Positions 58,001-63,785 of a stretch of DNA of 64,000 nucleotides are shown piece after piece. Below the pieces are notes generated by a model. The model was not told where the DNA came from and did not search any database. It worked only from the letters and a program-made list of their open reading frames with translations. Each line of letters starts with the position of its first letter. The first letter of the stretch is position 1. Source of the DNA: Arbacia lixula (lineage: Eukaryota > Echinodermata > Echinoidea > Arbacioida > Arbaciidae); NCBI GenBank assembly GCA_963669155.1, contig OZ022593.1:6402368-6466367 (forward strand), read 5' to 3'. The position numbers were made by a program, and so were the translations under genes.

Positions 58001-61000
58001 ATCACCACCATCACCATCAACACCACACCATCATCAACACACCACCACCAACACCACCACAATCACCACACACCATCACCACCACCAACACACTCACCAT
58101 CACCACCACCATCATCATCACCACCACAATCACCACAACACCACCACTACACCATCACCATCACACCACCACCACCACCACTACCACCACTACACCACCA
58201 CTACACCATTACCACACACCACCATCACCACCAATACCACCACCACCACCACCACCACCACTACCACCACAACCACCCCTACATCTCCACTCTCCCTACT
58301 CTCCTCCCCTACCTAGCCTCTAGAGATCTTGCATCGAATGCCTCCAGAGAGATGGTGAATGTCTGGCCAATCACCAACGACCCAGCCTGGGTCAGCCGGA
58401 TGATGACTTCAGAGCCTGTCGCTGAGACCACAAATAGTGTGCTTGCTCCCACGGTGACATACTCAGGGACGATGATTGGTGGCTCAGAAGTCACATCCAG
58501 ATCTTGATATGAAATCTGTTTTTCAAGGAGATAAACAGAGATATTCACTATATTGCATCGCTACAGAAAACTACTGGGACTTCTGCACATAATGACGAAT
58601 TTGATGAGATTTACTGCAAAACCACATATCATAATAATGATAATACATAGAATTTATATAGTGCACTTTCCATCTTAATAAGATGCTCAAGGCGCTTCAG
58701 AGCAAATTAAAGAGAAAAAGAAAAAAAATACAATACAGGTATGAACTCAACAAGTTAAAACAATAATACATAGAATTTATAAAGCGCACTTTCCATCTTA
58801 ATTAGATGCTCAAGGTGCTCCAGAGCAAATTAAAGAGAAAAAGAAAAACAAATACAATACAGGTATGAACTTAACAGGTTAAAACATATATGGCTGTATG
58901 TCAAAAAGCACCATTATACAGGTATATCGTTAGGTTGTCCTTGAAGGCGGTCACTGACATCACGGTTTTCAAACTCAGTGGAAGAGAATTCCACAGGGTT
59001 GGGCCTGCGTGATGGTAAAGGCAAGGTCTCCCCATTCTCCCCATGACATGTGCAGTCAATGTGCACAATTTGAACATGGGTATTGAGCAAGTTTTGTAGT
59101 AATGTAGTAATAAGTTTTCTATGTAAAGTTTGTGTCCAGCTATATATTTTCTGTCACAATTGTGCATAAAACCCAATTCTGCCTTTGGCCTGCAATGTCT
59201 GATGTTAGAAAAACTTTTCAATTGATTCGAATTCAATTTGTGTGTCCTACAATAAAATGTATAAACAACAGCCGATATCAAAGCACAGGCTGGTAGCAGT
59301 CACATGTGCCATTCAGTATCTAATGTAAACATTAGTGTTGATGATTTTCACGTCTTTTTCTCATAAAAATTGAAGTAAAACCATATATTTATCAATGTTC
59401 TTCATTTAAACCCACACTTGAGTGAAGTTAAAAGTCAACTTTTGCTGTCAGTGCTATATTTCTCATGATATTGAAAGCTTAATTATTGATAATGTGTGGA
59501 TGCCCTGTCATAAAAGGATTGTGCATCTTGGAGATTAAATGATTAATTAAGCCTCTTGTTGTTGTTGTTAAGTTCAGATATTTCTGACAGCAAAAAAAGA
59601 GTACAAGAAGTACAATCAGCCAGCAAAGCACACAACATGGCTAATCAACACAAATTATGACTAGAGCTGCACAACACTTACTATTTCTGGTACCATTACC
59701 TTCTGTTCATTTTTACCATTTTCATTGTCATCAGAGCAACTAGCATTGGAACTCAAAAATTACCATGATAACTTCAGTGTTAAGGGATGCTGTGTCTTTC
59801 AGATTGACGCTGTATCTGTCTGGCTGTACAAAATATTGGTTTGGCAAAAACTCTGGAAGGTTGTCATTTGCATCCAGGATCGTGATGTAGATGGGCAGCG
59901 AGTTTGTAGAGTCCAGTACGTCCGTGTTGTTCTGACGCGCAAGAACCTGTGATAATCAGCACATAATCAAGAACTTATGATCATCCTCTTGAAAAATTCA
60001 TAATTGTTTTTGTAACATTCTCATGTCTTATTTGTGAGTCCATTTCATGGCCTGGATCTGTTTCTTTGATTATTCTGACTTTACATGAAGCAAACTATTA
60101 CTACAATTTATTTTGTGTTCTCCTTGGAAACCGGTTGAGGCCAATAAAAAAATCTTTGTAATCTGTGTGGTGCGATATTACCATAATATCCAAGAAAGTA
60201 TCAAATTACCATGACATTTCTTGGAAGTTCACTTTAAATAAGTACTGTAGAGAACATGCCATCTGTTCATTAAAACCATGAAAGCACCCTGAAACACATG
60301 GTTGTAACCATGGTGATACAATTAGTATAAATGTTAGATGTTCCAAGAGGACTGTCCGAGCACTGATCACCCCACAAATACGGAACAAGTTATCTAATGA
60401 AATAAGGCTATTAAGACTCACTTGAGCACTTTTAGAAAATAATGATAACACTTCTTTTCAAATGTTCTTTCCAATGTCAGATGCTGCACTTACATGATTT
60501 TCCTCTGCTCTCTCTTTTCAATTTTCAATCTATTTTAGAGTCTTCTTTTCACAGACATATGTGCATAATGTGATGTTGTGCTTTACGAGCACTACACATG
60601 ATCATTTAAGAATAGTTAGCTGGTATGCGTTACCCGTATAGTGTAGTTCTGGGTCTGCTCTGCATCCAACGGTGTGGAAGCCATGTCCCGATAGGTGAGG
60701 TACACACCGTGATCTGGTGCTGCGGTAAGCTTGAATACACCAGTCTGGTCACTCATGAAGTAATCCAAGTGTGGGTCTTCATCCTACAAAGAAAGAGAGA
60801 AAGATCGATTGACGCCTTGGGCACCTCCGACATAGCACAGATGCATTTTGTACTGTGTGTATATAAACACATCTTAAAGTGCAGCATTGTTCATCTCATA
60901 CAGAGAAGTTAACCCATGAACTCTGGGAATTTGGTAAACTCTCACTGCTCACTCCATCATGCAATGACAGCACACAACAATCAGCTTGACTGAGGTTAGA

Positions 61001-63210
61001 TATCTCTAGGGTCAAGATTTGCAAATAAGTAATATCATGAAAGTGTTGTGGTATATTCAATGGAGTAAAAAAAAATATAATTCATATGGCTGCTCTTTAT
61101 CTAAAGGAGAGAAATGGGGGAATTACGAGATTATTTCATCCAGTGACTGGTATGATAATGATGCAGGGACATCCTCAAAGGGAATATACTGTACTGGGAA
61201 GACAAAGAGCCTTCAAAAAGGTGATCGTGAATAATCTTCCTGCCAATGGTTTTAAATTCATGTATTGTCCATTTTAGAAACTTGTTGCAAGTTATTTGCC
61301 CTCAATTGATCCACATTTGGAGTAATTAGTGATTAAATCACAAATCCCCAAATGCTCGGCCCAAACATTTACAGGATTTGCGATTTTTTTGTGATTTGTG
61401 ATCATTTGAGGGCATATAACTTTCATCAAGTTTCTAAAATGGACAATACATGAATTTAAGACCATTGGCAAGAAGATTGCTCATGATCACCTTCTAAAGG
61501 CATTTTTGTCTTCCCATTTCAGTATATTCCCTTTAATCTGTTGCTCACGGTTTTAGGTTTTAGGTTTCATGAAAACCTGCAATTATGACCTGAAATTACT
61601 GAAGCTGAAGCTATGTGTCAAAATATGCGATGGAACTGCTGTAAATAAAGGGGTGCGGCTTAATTGCACCCTATAATGAAATTAAATTTAAAAAAAAAAC
61701 TTTTTGCCTGGCAGAGAAAGACATCACTCCAACCATCTGGGACATGTCTGCCCTCCTCTGACAAAAGGAAGCAAGTGACAAATCACTCAAATCTGAGTTA
61801 TTGGTATTCTTAGATTGTACCCAGCATTCCCTCCATACGGCCCAAATCTGGACAAGAAATATTCATCTTGCTGGATAATATTCAATCTAACATTATGTGG
61901 TGTAACACTGATGCGATTGCAAGTGACAGACACATTTTGCTCATTTACAAGAAAAGTCTCTTTTGTTAGTTGCTTCCTTTTGTCAGAGTAGGGCTTTAGT
62001 AGATCGAGATACTCACAGAATCCAGGTCTGGGTCGGTGGCCTGTATGTGAAGAGGAATAGTAGCAGCCTCGTCTGCAGTGACGAGTGTACCCCCTGGGGT
62101 GTTCTCTAATATATATCCCGTCATGGCCACCACTCCGAACGTTGGCGCAAAATTGTTGATGGCGAGAACATCGATTATCAAGGTGGCGTAAGCACTACGC
62201 CCCCCTTTTGTTGCCTGGAAATTAAAAAAGACAAAAATATGTGTACTTTCATAAAACTCTTCTTGATAATCCTGTTACCTAATTATTTGACTGTCATGAC
62301 ATATATTCAACCATGCCCCTCCAAACAGGCTATATTTGTGTAATGTTTGATTTGGAGGAACATATACAAAAATGTTAAATAAAAGAACAAAAATTAGTAT
62401 CAAAACAAAAAAAAAGCAATCAGTGCCTGGGGATTGTCAAGGCAAAAAAGCCAAAAAGGAATGTTATTTTCTGTCTAAAGGCTCTTCTTACTGGTTATCT
62501 CTCTCTCTCTCTGTCTTCTCTTCATTATCTTCCCCCCCTCTCTCTCTCTCTCCCATTTATTTACTCACTTTCTCTCACCTTCTCCCCCTGTCCCTCTTTC
62601 TCTCTTTAATGAACATAATACATCATTCTCTCATTTCTCATAGTTACTTCTAACAAAGTCAAAATGGCTAATATTCAAACAGCACCCCAAAAATATTCAA
62701 ACAGCACCCCAAAAATATACATACCCACCATCATCTCTTCTCAAATAAATTTCCATCTTCTTTAAAGACTATCCTCAGAATACTTCCTCTCATCAGTTCG
62801 TATGGTGAATGCAACTTAATCTTACACTACGTCAACCTTGTGGAACAATCTTCCAGAACACTTAAAAAACATTGAGTCCATTGATAAATTAAAGATTGCT
62901 TTAAAGATGCACTTATTTAACATCTGATGCACTGGTATACATTTAAGTTGAGATCCAGTACATCTCATATCTTTGTATTTTGTATCTTGTACTTCTCTCT
63001 CTACAGCGAATGGGACATCTTTATTCACTCTGTGTTATGCGCTATGTCAGAATCGCTAATTATTATTATTTACAAGGAAGAAACATCCCTGGCATACCCT
63101 GACTTCGATGACAAAGAGGTCGTACTCTGAGAATCGGACAGGCTGCAGTAAGGTCACTTCTGCCGTGGTTGGGTTAAGGGCGAAGTAGGATGCGTAGTTA
63201 GTGGGGTCGC
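29031..63210 (-). CDS. Giant cadherin, CDH23/PCDH15-like, 5'-partial, 27 exons
   Basis: Single-pass adhesion receptor. Exons (5' to 3'): 63098-63210, 62017-62214, 60634-60783, 59764-59946, 58313-58515, 57356-57488, 56652-56737, 55544-55628, 54853-54981, 53754-54059, 52910-53128, 52345-52464, 51399-51524, 51034-51140, 50120-50232, 49211-49387, 47822-47961, 46729-46941, 45795-46036, 44892-45116, 44027-44119, 41974-42009, 38539-38577, 35822-35885, 34976-35076, 34217-34445, 29031-29624. All phases fit, giving about 1,473 residues. Cadherin repeats end near residues 63, 186, 303, 403, 506, 610, 713, 839 and 937, marked by DANDNLPEF, DDNDEPPVF, DINDNRPVF, DINENVPVF and DINDNAPFF. A membrane-proximal domain (about 938-1030) precedes a helix (1060-1086) and a cytoplasmic tail ending TTFL, a class I PDZ ligand. 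Cadherin identity is certain; the CDH23/PCDH15-type assignment rests on architecture and is inference. The 5' end is outside the window. Confidence 0.92.
29625..34216 (-). other. Cadherin intron 26
   Basis: 4.6 kb, AT-rich. It contains a T run followed by a G run (about 33307-33346) and a G-rich stretch at 34076-34112. No exon with conserved phase or element with ends was recognised. Confidence 0.7.
33307..33346. repeat. Poly-T/poly-G tract
   Basis: About 25 T followed by about 12 G on the + strand. Homopolymer of this kind may be miscounted in assembly. Confidence 0.85.
34217..34445 (-). CDS. Cadherin exon 26 (tail)
   Basis: Acceptor AATCAAGCAG, donor GTAAGG. Residues 1201-1276, with ATLPGSADMLDSPSYSEKG and YTNHALSVDDEPGLKKDL, a soluble Ser/Pro-rich tail segment. 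Phase 2 in, phase 0 out. Confidence 0.88.
34604..34915 (-). mobile_element. tRNA-derived SINE
   Basis: On the minus strand the head has an A box TGGTGTAGTGGT and a B box GGGTTTGAGCCC at tRNA spacing. A non-tRNA body follows, with a tail of GCGCTATATGAAAGTC and TTATTATTATC. The tail resembles LINE 3' ends elsewhere in this window (58633-58885; 62820-63070). It sits in intron 25. Confidence 0.75.
34976..35076 (-). CDS. Cadherin exon 25 (tail)
   Basis: Acceptor TACCATACCAG, donor GTATGG. Residues 1167-1199 plus two bases: ERVLEFGPEDEEGTAVANS then SSSLPEDQLM, an acidic segment. Confidence 0.88.
35077..35821 (-). other. Cadherin intron 24
   Basis: 745 bp. No element or additional exon is recognised. 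Confidence 0.75.
35822..35885 (-). CDS. Cadherin exon 24 (tail)
   Basis: Acceptor CTTTGCAG, donor GTGAAT. Completes residue 1145 and encodes 1146-1166 (GTPNFLANNADSEELLDGET and Q). Phase fits both neighbours. Confidence 0.85.
35886..38538 (-). other. Cadherin intron 23
   Basis: 2.65 kb, AT-rich. Contains a TC microsatellite (about 37143-37276). A short fragment near 36400-36500 resembles part of the repeat at 53411-53548. No exon recognised. Confidence 0.7.
37143..37276. repeat. (TC)n microsatellite
   Basis: TCTC tract with TATC, TTCC and C-run interruptions. Frames of Ser/Leu here are artefacts. Confidence 0.9.
38539..38577 (-). CDS. Cadherin exon 23 (39-bp micro-exon)
   Basis: Acceptor ATTTTGCAG, donor GTGAGT. 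Residues 1133-1144, SNPVYYDDQSIQ. Both junction phases fit, and NPVYYD resembles the tyrosine motif common in cadherin tails. Confidence 0.82.
39917..40097. repeat. (GAT)n microsatellite with a higher-order period
   Basis: GATGATGAT runs separated by near-identical GAAGATAATAATGATGGT spacers, which recur four times. A 127-codon frame with poly-Asp arises from it and is not a gene. Confidence 0.92.
40575..41428. mobile_element. Pogo/Tigger-like MITE, copy 2
   Basis: CAGGGGAACCCCGTTATAAC on the left and GTTATAACGGGGTTTCCCTG on the right, with TA at 40573-40574 and 41429-41430. The interior matches the copy at 21782-22546 over most of its length, including CACGCGCGGTGTCACACGTG-like sequence and a TG run. 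No transposase. Confidence 0.85.
41974..42009 (-). CDS. Cadherin exon 22 (36-bp micro-exon)
   Basis: Acceptor TTGTATCTAG, donor GTAAGT. Completes Met1120 and encodes 1121-1131 (AQCPDKAFLPS) plus two bases. Called from splice sites and phase with both neighbours; its size means alternative use is plausible. Confidence 0.75.
42010..44026 (-). other. Cadherin intron 21
   Basis: Contains a TIR element at about 42470-42806 and a possible B-box fragment of a SINE near 42425-42440. Otherwise AT-rich, no exon recognised. Confidence 0.7.
42470..42806. mobile_element. Inverted-repeat element
   Basis: The left end AAAGGTAGTCCGTCCCTTTT and the right end GTAAAAGGGATGGGCCATCTTT are imperfect inverses (GGATGGGCC against AGTCCGTCCC). 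About 335 bp, no coding frame. The TTAA border is present only on the left. Confidence 0.5.
44027..44119 (-). CDS. Cadherin exon 21 (juxtamembrane tail)
   Basis: Acceptor TTATCTTTCAG, donor GTAAGT. Completes Lys1089 and encodes 1090-1119: REIEKEKANRMYLPAMYN then TFNPYGNGDDLE. A charged stop-transfer-proximal segment. Confidence 0.88.
44713..44872. mobile_element. GTTGCATAAAA-type MITE, copy 2
   Basis: The right end ATGCAACAGGGTCCTGG and the left end GGGCCATGTTGCA are inverses. Inner arms ACTTACCACTGATGG and CATCAATGGTGAGTTA pair. GATAT flanks occur on both sides. Confidence 0.65.
44892..45116 (-). CDS. Cadherin exon 20 (transmembrane segment)
   Basis: Acceptor CGACCCTAG, donor GTAAGG. Residues 1015-1088. 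An extracellular Thr/Pro stalk is followed by IALICLACLLFICAVIAIGV and VIIT, one hydrophobic helix (about 1060-1086), then TWKK, a basic stop-transfer. The orientation is type I. Confidence 0.9.
45117..45794 (-). other. Cadherin intron 19
   Basis: The minus strand is strongly C/T-rich from 45120 to 45260, forming a long pyrimidine tract before the exon 20 acceptor. No other feature. Confidence 0.75.
45795..46036 (-). CDS. Cadherin exon 19 (membrane-proximal domain)
   Basis: Acceptor CACCACCAG, donor GTAAGC. Residues 934-1013: ISMIDNSHRAIIAGDIDPET and MILTDVLGVDVHIEDVSQRE, then DVLFYALDPTTGDPV. This alternating strand/helix pattern without cadherin calcium motifs resembles the membrane-adjacent domain of PCDH15/CDH23-type cadherins. 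The resemblance is by pattern only. Confidence 0.88.
46037..46728 (-). other. Cadherin intron 18
   Basis: 692 bp. No exon or element recognised. Confidence 0.75.
46729..46941 (-). CDS. Cadherin exon 18 (last cadherin repeat)
   Basis: Acceptor GTACTTCCAAG, donor GTAATC. Residues 863-933: AFDDDVGPNSMVSYSLL then PLFRIDQSTGEVVTTQSL and FEYIVIAEDTNG. Standard core of the last repeat; LDRE is replaced by LESQE. Confidence 0.92.
46942..47821 (-). other. Cadherin intron 17 with SINE
   Basis: 880 bp. Holds a tRNA-derived SINE (about 47311-47546). Nothing else recognised. Confidence 0.75.
47311..47546 (-). mobile_element. tRNA-derived SINE
   Basis: On the minus strand: A-box-like TGGTGTAGTTAT, B-box-like AGGTTCAAGCATT and the body motif TCAGCAAGGCATTGAATCC seen in many core-SINEs. 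Its tail TTTATGCAGGGGTACATTAC recurs in opposite orientation at about 50573-50600. Confidence 0.65.
47822..47961 (-). CDS. Cadherin exon 17 (DINDN linker)
   Basis: Acceptor TTCGCTTTCAG, donor GTGAGT. Completes Glu816 and encodes 817-862: VVYIYINVQDINDNAPFF, then the first strand of the next repeat. Canonical calcium linker. Confidence 0.93.
48268..48832. repeat. Direct repeat flanking the RTE fragment
   Basis: About 80 bp at 48268-48350 (TCAGAACTGTTCTCAATTCA ... GAACGGGGCAAATTAA) recurs at 48757-48832 with a few mismatches. The segment after each copy also shares AAAAGCTG-TTTGTGC. This is far longer than a normal target duplication. Confidence 0.8.
48465..48749 (-). mobile_element. RTE-like LINE, C-terminal fragment
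   Basis: The minus-strand frame reads KVRDIVQEIKSKKWRWAGHL then RWTNELTIWTPR and RRWIDDIRE, typical of the extreme C-terminus of endonuclease/reverse-transcriptase ORFs in the RTE/craniofacial-development-protein-2-like group. A (AATAG)n simple repeat follows the stop (TATTC repeats at 48477-48496), as at RTE 3' ends. Confidence 0.75.
49003..49155. mobile_element. GTTGCATAAAA-type MITE, copy 3
   Basis: Left TGGGCCCCACTGCATAAAAC, right GTTTTATGCCACAGGGCTC. Inner arms ACTGATGGTAACT and GTTACCATCAATG pair. Confidence 0.7.
49211..49387 (-). CDS. Cadherin exon 16 (with Arg5 stretch)
   Basis: Acceptor CTATTCACAG, donor GTGAAG. Residues 758-815: SFTMNTTNNTATIYTARTLD, then REQVSNYSLAIRAS, and an extended loop that ends in five arginines (809-813) followed by Gln-Ala. 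The run fits a furin-type R-X-R/K-R site. Its position, before the last strand of the repeat, is a loop that is unusually long. Confidence 0.92.
49388..50119 (-). other. Cadherin intron 15 with exon-end duplication
   Basis: Contains a partial copy of exon 15's 3' end (about 49727-49912). Confidence 0.8.
49727..49912 (-). pseudogene. Partial duplicate of cadherin exon 15 and its donor
   Basis: The + strand sequence CACCTACATCGATGCTACC and ATGATGGTGTATTCTACCAT matches the real exon end near 50118-50157. Flanking intron words (TTAACATTACCCA, ACTGAAGTTTACTTGAT) match those at 49986-50050. On the minus strand it would read MVEYTIIGSIDV and then GTGAAA, a preserved donor. The 5' part of the exon and its acceptor are absent, so it is a dead fragment unless joined with another acceptor. 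Confidence 0.75.
50120..50232 (-). CDS. Cadherin exon 15
   Basis: Acceptor TGGTTGGTAG, donor GTGAGA. Completes Ile719 and encodes 720-756: VNDVMEEEPPGVEVAVVRAT then MVEYTIIDGTDI. The EEEPPG turn is the usual E-x-x-P-x-G of repeat starts. Confidence 0.9.
50233..51033 (-). other. Cadherin intron 14
   Basis: 801 bp. Holds a SINE-tail fragment (50573-50640) and a MITE copy (50725-50886). Confidence 0.7.
50725..50886. mobile_element. GTTGCATAAAA-type MITE, copy 4
   Basis: The right end ATATGCAACAGGGTCCAGG and the left end CCAGGGTCATGATGCATAT are inverses. The most diverged of the four copies. Confidence 0.55.
51034..51140 (-). CDS. Cadherin exon 14
   Basis: Acceptor GTTTGCAG, donor GTAAGC. Residues 684-718: FTVVATDGGDPANLAFARLN then IELRIDKPVFPQGII. 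The linker RIDKPVF has lost the DxNDN calcium residues. Confidence 0.92.
51399..51524 (-). CDS. Cadherin exon 13
   Basis: Acceptor TTTTTCCAG, donor GTAAGT. Residues 642-683: ETPNGQLTYRLEPPSDIFAF then GDLYTTGSLTNVSSTFN. Typical mid-repeat with two N-glycosylation sequons. Confidence 0.92.
51525..52344 (-). other. Cadherin intron 12 with Tigger-like MITE
   Basis: 820 bp, containing the 178-bp MITE at 52122-52299. Confidence 0.75.
52122..52299. mobile_element. Tigger-like MITE with TA borders
   Basis: CAGTGAAACCTGTCTATAGT on the left, and CAGTCAAAGCTGTCTTAGTGG as the reverse complement of the right. TA flanks at 52120-52121 and 52300-52301. CTATAGACAGGT words repeat inside. Related CCTGTCTATAAAGAC fragments lie at 16141-16278 and about 48078-48095. 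Confidence 0.72.
52345..52464 (-). CDS. Cadherin exon 12
   Basis: Acceptor TTCTCTCAG, donor GTAAGT. Residues 602-641: DINENVPVFESDQYDVI then GTLVLANITATDADLP. Canonical linker and DAD calcium motif. Confidence 0.93.
52910..53128 (-). CDS. Cadherin exon 11
   Basis: Acceptor TTTCATGTAG, donor GTGAGG. Residues 529-601: AFDRDSIAPLRYSL then FSIDAMSGNLSLLIPLDYE and FYLEVTVTDVD. LDRE is replaced by LDYE. Confidence 0.93.
53129..53753 (-). other. Cadherin intron 10
   Basis: 625 bp, with a short inverted-repeat element at 53411-53548 (CTTAACTTTTAACCTGCCGC against CCGGCAAGTTAAGAGTTAA). Confidence 0.7.
53411..53548. mobile_element. Short TIR element
   Basis: About 138 bp with ends CTTAACTTTTAACCTGCC and GGCAAGTTAAGAGTTAA. 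The inner segment contains two similar CCGCTGTC-CA-TTTGC words. MITE-like. Confidence 0.55.
53754..54059 (-). CDS. Cadherin exon 10 (full repeat core)
   Basis: Acceptor TACCCTGCAG, donor GTACGC. Residues 427-528: AFDADAPNTAASNITYSLSS, FRITPFTGLIFTNQALDRET, YSLLVMATDGGVPPL and DINDNRPVFNPPEYTV. Every canonical calcium motif (DAD, LDRE, DINDN) is present. Longest ectodomain exon in the window. Confidence 0.95.
54060..54852 (-). other. Cadherin intron 9
   Basis: 793 bp. No exon or element recognised. Confidence 0.75.
54853..54981 (-). CDS. Cadherin exon 9
   Basis: Acceptor TATCTTTAACAG, donor GTGAGT. Residues 384-426: TATANVFITITDDNDEPPVF then LIAEGFNNAFVGQVM. Linker and start of the next repeat. 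Confidence 0.92.
55544..55628 (-). CDS. Cadherin exon 8
   Basis: Acceptor ATAATGTCAG, donor GTACGT. Completes Thr355 and encodes 356-383: GEIRVQGSLDRETVPSYTL then IVAATDGNL, with LDRE and TDG motifs. Confidence 0.92.
55629..56651 (-). other. Cadherin intron 7 with MITE
   Basis: About 1 kb, with the second family A MITE at 55999-56368. Confidence 0.75.
55999..56368. mobile_element. TTAA MITE family A, copy 2
   Basis: TTAAAGGGAATATACTGTAC on the left and GTACAGCATATTTTCTTTTAA on the right. Palindromic, with CATTTTGAGGATTTGTGATT near the centre. TTAA at both borders. Confidence 0.82.
56652..56737 (-). CDS. Cadherin exon 7
   Basis: Acceptor TTATTTGCAG, donor GTAAGT. Residues 327-354: ATDPDGEFVSYSIVSGN then FKIQGNT. 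Start of a canonical repeat. Confidence 0.92.
56738..57355 (-). other. Cadherin intron 6
   Basis: 618 bp. A purine-rich stretch (57060-57270) gives a Lys/Arg-rich frame on the + strand that has no domain and is not called. Confidence 0.75.
57356..57488 (-). CDS. Cadherin exon 6
   Basis: Acceptor TTTTTTTACAG, donor GTAAGT. Residues 283-326: PFKVYVDITIISGVNNHAPEF then SARENLPENALIYSVV. The linker reads SGVNNHAPEF, a calcium-poor variant. Confidence 0.9.
57489..58312 (-). other. Cadherin intron 5 with CAC/CAT tract
   Basis: Mostly a (CAC/CAT)n microsatellite (about 57930-58290). Confidence 0.85.
57930..58290. repeat. (CAC/CAT)n microsatellite
   Basis: CCACCACCATCACCAC words with ACACC interruptions. 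It runs to within about 25 bases of the exon 5 donor. The 176-codon His/Thr/Pro frame from it is an artefact. Confidence 0.92.
58313..58515 (-). CDS. Cadherin exon 5 (degenerate repeat)
   Basis: Acceptor TTGAAAAACAG, donor GTAGGG. Residues 215-281: ISYQDLDVTSEPPIIVPEYV, then VSATGSEVIIRL and TFTISLEAFDARSLEA. It lacks LDRE and is a non-canonical cadherin core, but phases and neighbours place it firmly. Confidence 0.88.
58633..58885 (-). repeat. Duplicated LINE 3'-tail unit
   Basis: Two copies, about 130 bp apart, of the segment beginning CATAGAATTTATA and containing GCACTTTCCATCTTAAT, GATGCTCAAGG and GAGCAAATTAAAGAG. On the minus strand they follow the LINE frame at 58901. The second copy probably arose by tandem duplication. 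Confidence 0.75.
58901..59281 (-). mobile_element. LINE reverse-transcriptase C-terminal fragment
   Basis: The minus-strand frame ends HHAGPTLWNSLPLSLKT then AFKDNLTIYLYNGAF, the conserved end of CR1/L2/Rex-type LINE ORFs (W-N-x-L-P, then F-K-x-x-L). The upstream part of the frame is poorly conserved. The first Met is not meaningful. Confidence 0.7.
59764..59946 (-). CDS. Cadherin exon 4
   Basis: Acceptor TTATCACAG, donor GTAATT. Residues 154-214: VLARQNNTDVLDSTNSL then PIYITILDANDNLPEF and the first strand of a degenerate repeat. Calcium linker DANDN (178-182). Confidence 0.93.
59947..60633 (-). other. Cadherin intron 3
   Basis: 687 bp. No exon or confident element is recognised. Confidence 0.7.
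60634..60783 (-). CDS. Cadherin exon 3
   Basis: Acceptor TTCTTTGTAG, donor GTAACG. Residues 104-153: DEDPHLDYFMSDQTGVFKLT then YLTYRDMASTPLDAEQTQN. Mid-repeat, LDAE replacing LDRE. Confidence 0.92.
60784..62016 (-). other. Cadherin intron 2 with MITE
   Basis: 1.2 kb. Holds a family A MITE (61175-61536). Positions 61617-61680 resemble the flank of the family C element at 27229-27300. Confidence 0.75.
61175..61536. mobile_element. TTAA MITE family A, copy 3
   Basis: CAAAGGGAATATACTGTACT on the left, CAGTATATTCCCTTTAA on the right. Palindromic. The left TTAA has decayed to TCAA. Confidence 0.8.
62017..62214 (-). CDS. Cadherin exon 2
   Basis: Acceptor TAATTTCCAG, donor GTGAGT. Residues 38-103: ATKGGRSAYATLIIDVLAIN then NFAPTF, GYILENTPGGTLV and HIQATDPDLDS. 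The linker AINNFAPTF is a weak variant; ENTPGG and ATDPD are canonical. Confidence 0.93.
62215..63097 (-). other. Cadherin intron 1 (of those visible)
   Basis: Contains a TC-rich microsatellite (about 62500-62605) and a LINE tail on the + strand (62820-63070). Confidence 0.75.
62820..63070 (+). mobile_element. LINE C-terminal fragment and 3' tail
   Basis: The + strand reads WNNLPEHLKNIESIDKLKIA then LKMHLFNI and TGA, the conserved end of a CR1/L2-like ORF. The 3' tail contains GCGCTATGTCAG and TTATTATTATT. The upstream part of the LINE is missing. Confidence 0.7.
63098..63210 (-). CDS. Cadherin first visible exon
   Basis: Acceptor TTCCATGCAG, donor GTATGC. Starts with two bases that complete a codon from an upstream exon outside the window, then DPTNYASYFALNPTTAEVTL and EYDLFVIEVR, the C-terminal half of a cadherin repeat. 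The acceptor shows that further upstream exons exist. Confidence 0.9.
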
Positions 63211-63785
63211 CTGCATGGAACAAAAAAATGTTGAGTTGTAATTTAAAAAAATATCCAGACTGACTCCCTCATACTTTGTTTCCCTTCCCCCTCGAAAAGA
63301 GAAATACCTCAAAAAGAAATGTTTTATTTTACAAACAAAGAAAATCAGAATCACTCCTATCAATCATCTACTCTATTCTTATCTTAAATTCAATTTCCTG
63401 GAACATGTAAAAATGCATTTTGTAAATATAAAAGAAGAAGAAAAGAGCAACAACAAAACAACTACTACCTAAGGATTTCACCTGAAGGAAATTTAAATTT
63501 GTCTTAAGAGGTTCTCCTCTTTGGTCGTTGTGTTTCTTGGCAACTAATATTAACTTAATATGGGATGTTATCAAAAAGAGACAAGAATAAAACTAACCTG
63601 AATAGAAATTATCATCAGTCTTGCAGTAAAAATAGTTTTTGTTGTTGCTTTTTTTACTATAAAAATCAAATTCTGACATGTACCAGGATTTATTTATAAC
63701 AAATTTGATTTTTTTTTCTACACAGGACAATTGGTATTGTACTGGTTGCATCTGTGTACATTGTGATACTTCCAATGTTGTGAGG
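63211..63785 (-). other. Cadherin upstream intron (partial)
   Basis: No exon recognised between the first visible exon and the TTAA element at 63786. Confidence 0.6.

Larger units (their letters stand above)
58516..59763 (-). other. Cadherin intron 4 with LINE fragment
   Basis: Contains a LINE C-terminal fragment (58901-59281) and two copies of its 3' tail (58633-58885). Confidence 0.75.

Noticed and set aside
57793-58323. 176-codon His/Thr/Pro-rich open reading frame
   Set aside because: It is a translation of the CAC/CAT microsatellite in a cadherin intron, antisense to the gene.
60300-60480. A further LINE C-terminal remnant on the + strand (RNKLSNEIRLLRL-like)
   Set aside because: The resemblance is weak, contains a stop and lacks the W-N-x-L-P block. 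Could be settled by a translated repeat search.
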